Positions 59,460-64,000 of a stretch of DNA of 64,000 nt are shown here, piece by piece. The position numbers were made by a program, and so were the translations under genes. Every line of letters starts with the position of its first letter. Position 1 is the stretch's first letter. The notes beneath the pieces are model-generated. The model was not told where the DNA came from. It made no database searches and saw nothing but the letters and a program-made list of their open reading frames with translations. The stretch lies in NCBI GenBank assembly GCA_027886175.1, contig JAJNNQ010000075.1, forward strand, positions 86,655,001 through 86,719,000, read 5' to 3'. The DNA comes from Phylloscopus collybita (taxonomy: Eukaryota; Chordata; Aves; Passeriformes; Phylloscopidae).

Positions 59460-61646
59460 TGAGAAGACCTGTCTGATTAGGCTTTGAATCTTTAGGATTT
59501 ACATAATCTGTTCTGGTGGCTCAACTGTGAGTTGGTAACCACCCGCTGAAAGATGGTAAATGACAACTGAGGACAGTAATGAATAGTTAGAGGTTGTAAT
59601 ATCTTGAAGGCTCCAATTACTGCCATTGCTACTCTGTGACTGTGCCTGAAGACAGAGTGTGGGAGTGACTCGACTTTGCCAGTGACTAAGCAATTAGCCC
59701 CAAAGGCAACATGGCACATTTCTCTGGGCCTCCGTTTCCCGTCTGCGGAAGCAGAGCCGTGCTTTGTGTTCACTTTCACTTAGCACGTTCTGCTTTGACA
59801 CTAAGTGTGAGGATTCAACTTTAAACTGGGATTTCTGAAATGCATCATGAGGGAACTAGGCATCTCCTCAAATATAACTAGAACAGTAGTTAGAAATTAC
59901 TGGAAATGAGCCCACGTCCTTGCAGTAACAACAGTTACAATTCATCTCCTTCATATTCTCTTTTTCATACAGAGAGATCAGAAAGACCTTATTTCCCCGT
60001 ATTAAGAGCACATGGCAAACGTTTTCTGGGAGCAAAATGCCAGCTAAAGCATTTTGGTTTATGTAAAGGCACAAAGTGGTATTACCTATGGGGCTTCGGG
60101 CTGCAGGGGCCTCCGGGCAAAATACTCTACATGCTGAAGAGGAAATGCAGTTACTGAAGTCAAGTTTATGTTTTTTAACCTATTTTTCTTGAGATAACTT
60201 TGTCAGATTGTCAAACAAACTCTCCAAAGGGATTTGAGTCACAACCACATTAAACTGGAATCCAATCTTGTTATGCTGGCCTCAGCGAGTGGATATTCCC
60301 TCTGAGCGAGCCTGCACTGTATTAAGCTGCCTTCTGTTTCTTCAACCTAAGCTGTGAATGTATAATCATATTTCCTTTTGAAAATGACTTGTTTTTCTTC
60401 ATTACAGAAACAGGATTGATTTTCCTACAGAGTGTTACACTTGTCGAAGCAGTTATAATCAAATTTCAGTGTAATGTCCCTACACAAATAGTTCCCACAA
60501 TTAAAATTGTAACCCTTCTGGATACCTGTTGGGTTAGATTCTAACCTTCACGTGTATCTGGAATCGGTTCACTGAGAACATGGGCCAAACCCACAGCTTT
60601 GCAAATCAAAGTCACTGGAGCTGTATCTGTGAGCAGCAATTGTGGCTATAACTGACTAAATTCAATGAGGTAAACAGAATCACTTATTAATGCTGGTATG
60701 ACAAGAGGAAAAAAAATAGGACCTATAAGTCAAAGTAAATTACTTTTTACATCAATGAATGTCAGAAGTGACATAGTTTTTGTATTTTTCCAATATTCCA
60801 AACCTTCCCTCATGTGACCCATGAATGAAATTAAGAGGAGCTGGATACAGGGATAGCAATGTTTCAAAAGTTAGCTCAGGAGAGGCTTCAGTGGCTCAAG
60901 AACTCCAATGACAAGCCATGTTAAGAGTTCACTACCTCAATAGGCTCTATTTTGGGTGATCAATCTTTAATTTAATTTAAGATTAATTTAATTAAGATAT
61001 TTATGTCAGCCTTGAAGAAAGCATGGGCAATAACTGCATCCCTTTCTATGTGTGACATTCAAGCGCTGCCTTTGCTGTGGTATACTAAAACAATCCTACA
61101 GGTCACTCTCCAGACTTCCAGTCACCATTTATAGCTCTAGTCAGGGTGGGCCAATCTGTTCAAGTTCACCTTTCCTGGATAAAGCTTCTAAGAGAAGGGA
61201 AGTGTTCTAGCAAATGTGGCTACCTTCCCAAGCACATCATAGTTTTCCTGTCCACTGGTCACCAAGGAGGAAGTCCCACCCCTTGTTAAATGGGCTGATG
61301 CTTAGTCACACTCCATGTCTTCCTCTTTTCTCTCATACACACACTATCACGTGCACATCCACGTGCACACACTTAGGCAAAATGCTGACAACCTAAGTTA
61401 ACAGCAAATGATTAAGACAAAAATGCATTTTAAGTATAAAGCTGAATCACAGCTCCCACTGCCTGGCAGCAGCTAGGTGGTATAAATGATAAACTTGCCC
61501 TAAGGGTCAGCTCTGGAATTCCTCTGTTACATGGGAATTAATGCTTAAAGCAGTGCAAACAACTGTGCTGCTGAATTTGCAGCTCCACCTATTTTCTGAA
61601 GGTCAAGCAGCCTGAACTGCCTACAGACACACACTGCTGCATGTGT

Positions 61647-61680
<34 letters not shown>

Positions 61681-64000
61681 AAGTAAGTCAAAATAAACAA
61701 AGTATTTCCCAGCATGCCTTTCACTTACATCCACTTAGTATTATCTATTGTAGTCATTCCATTGGAGAACAACACGTTATTAAGGGAGGCCAGCTCTGCC
61801 AAGTGTTAGTCCCCCAGAGGGGACTCACCCATGTGTTAAACATTTTAGCCCTCGTAATAGAAGGCTATGCTGTATATTTCAATGACAATTCACTTAGTAC
61901 TTACAGATGAAATACTTGGGAGTGCATCCTAGCAAGCAGTGTTTGCTTTTGAGACTGAGAGAGCAGGCAATAAAATCACGTAGTGCATGCTGTTTGTGAG
62001 GCAGATGCTCTTGTGGCAGCCAGCAAATCAGATTCTCATCAAGTTCATCTCGGGTGCCCTATGTGTGCATTAGACTTGCTCTGAACAAGGAGAGCCCTCA
62101 ACACACTCGGCTTCCAGAGGCAGCAAATGGTTAGGAGACTGGAGTGGCTGAAGGGCTTAAGAAATGTAGAGTTCCTTTATAATCAGGCAAACAGAGACTG
62201 CTTCCTTCTACACAGCAGTCATTCTTAAGACATATTGTAACAAGGAATCTGAAGATATCCCAGGCTGCTTCATCTGCTTTAGAAGGGAGACCAGATTTCA
62301 CAAAACTTAGTTGCTATAAACAGAGACTTATTTGACATGAAGTAGGAAAAAAGCAGGAATTACAGGAAGGGAATAGAGATTCCTCATGGGGTGTTTCACC
62401 CAGTACTCTTCTCAAACAGTCTGGTGTCCTGAAGTGGCTTGCACTACAGAAGAATGTTCCAGTTCTTGTTTCCTTTAAGTAGATTTGACTTTGTCTCATT
62501 TAAAGCAAATGTGTTGCTTTGTTGATGTGAAAGTTTTGACGACACACCACCCTAATTGTTTGCTGCTCTTGAGAAACACAAACCTGCAGCCAATGCTCTA
62601 TGACATGTTTTGTGCTTCTCGTTGTTATAGCTTTCCACCAACTGATCATCACAGCAAGTCAACCTGCAAATAAGTACTCCTGAGCACTTTAATGAGGCCC
62701 TTATCTCTGGCCAACTTAGGAATACTCATTGGGCTTTCCCCCTGTTGAACAGCAGCAACTCCAAATAACCCTCCCATTAAAACAAATGCGCTGCTGTCAG
62801 AGATGTCAGGTTGAAGGGCCAGCAGGCTTCTGAAGCCGCTATTGCATCATCCTTTTGTTGGGCCAAGGTACAATGCCTACTGGAGTGATTAGAGCAATTA
62901 CTCAGCACTGTTTGTCACAGTCAATCAGATCTGACCAGCATGAACGCAGCCGTGACCTAGACCTGCCTCTCTAGCAAAGCATTATTGTTGGTTGTCATCT
63001 CCCTCTTCGGTAGCTCCATGCATGTGTCTAAGTTGGAAATGCACTAAGAAAACTTCCTACCAATTATTTCTCTTTCATGTCTCTCCTTGATGGACCTCTC
63101 CAATCATCTGATGCATGATTTCTTGCCTTTTGTCTTACTGCCTGTGTTCCTGCTGACATCTACTGTGACCTTCTGCTAACGAGTTAGGTAGCAAAACCAC
63201 TTGAGAGTCTCTAAAGTCACCCCTTCCCTGGTTTTCATTTAGCATGAACCAGAGAAGGCTGCCAGTTGGGACCTAACGGAGGAAAGAAGAGAGAACTCGG
63301 TCTTAGTAAGTCCAGTTCTCTGTGCATCTCCTTTACAACATTTTCTATGGCAAATGCAACCTAGTATGAGTATTTTGTAGTAAAGTGCTTACCAAGATTG
63401 TAAAACATAGATTAAAAAACGTGTTGCTAAAATTAATTTAAACAGGTTCTGTGATTTATTTTTGTATGGCTGGAATTAGGATATTGAAGAAGAATAACAC
63501 TTGAATGTGGTGACTGTCCTGGCCTCTGTATACTACTACTCATTCTCACCCTTGCTTTTCATCTTAAGCTTTGCTTGAGATCTGCAGGAAAGCAAGGACA
63601 AGCACATCTCTGCACCTTTCCTTCCCTACAAGGACAAAAGTATCCAACTGTGCTGCACCTTTGAACTGCCACATTTTCTCCTCTTTTTCATTTTTTATTC
63701 CAATGCATATACAAGAGATATACTTCATCAGCATTATCAAAGACAGAAGCAAAAGGCACAGAGACGTATGTTTCAGGAAGCTGAGATGTCACATTGATGC
63801 AGCTTCAGACAAATGAATGGATGAAGAGCTGCCTAGTGCCGTTCCACAGCCCACTGATACAAACGTCCTGCATGCAGGTGTGTGAGGGAGACTAAAGGAC
63901 ATAATTTCATGCAGGCCATGTCAGCAGAGGTTCTTACACTGATCCTAACTGTGGTTAGAGAGGAAAGGAAGAGCTCAGGACAAGAATGTGTATGTGAACA
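59460..64000. other. Gene desert, right part
   Basis: No gene is supported. The stretch holds a CA microsatellite at 61.65 kb and a non-repetitive, balanced-composition piece at about 62.70-63.05 kb that could be constrained. The rest is ordinary unique sequence. Confidence 0.5.
61647..61677. repeat. (CA)n microsatellite
   Basis: About 15 perfect CA units, preceded by TGTGTG. Confidence 0.97.

Overview
The window is vertebrate nuclear DNA, most likely from a bird and probably a songbird. Genes are split into small exons with GT-AG introns. The main interspersed repeats are CR1-type LINE fragments. One element at about 45.79-45.94 kb has a tRNA-Ile-like head joined to a CR1 tail, the structure I know from passerine SINEs. 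Low-copy AT-rich sequence, two CpG-island promoters and a long gene-poor right half complete the picture. No prokaryotic features are present.

Two protein-coding genes can be fully assembled, both on the minus strand. BLOC1S5 (Muted, a BLOC-1 subunit) has five coding exons between 8015 and 251 and encodes 188 residues. EEF1E1 (AIMP3/p18, a multi-tRNA-synthetase-complex scaffold) has four coding exons between 33816 and 17152 and encodes 178 residues. Every exon junction was checked for reading frame and splice-site consensus. The head-to-tail order EEF1E1 then BLOC1S5 matches human 6p24.3, so TXNDC5 would be expected to the left and SLC35B3 to the right, outside the window.

Layout: 1-250 is BLOC1S5 3' UTR. 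251-8015 is BLOC1S5. About 7.7-8.26 kb is its CpG island. 8.26-9.36 kb holds two CR1 fragments. 9.4-16.6 kb is intergenic and includes an unusual unique block at 10.97-12.33 kb. 16.64-33.82 kb is EEF1E1 and 33.48-34.18 kb its CpG island, with CR1 copies on either side. 34.65-64 kb is a gene desert holding a solo LTR with a visible target-site duplication (39.2 kb), a CTCF-like motif (39.9 kb), an unexplained coding-like stretch (40.1-40.8 kb), the tRNA-Ile/CR1 SINE (45.8 kb), an orphan CpG island (52.4 kb), a perfect hairpin (56.7 kb) and an old CR1 (59.0-59.45 kb).

The two genes act in separate processes: lysosome-related organelle biogenesis, and translation or the DNA-damage response. Nothing suggests a joint pathway. 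Their closeness matters mainly because human is known to make an EEF1E1-BLOC1S5 read-through transcript. I found no convincing novel gene system; the strongest leads are non-coding.
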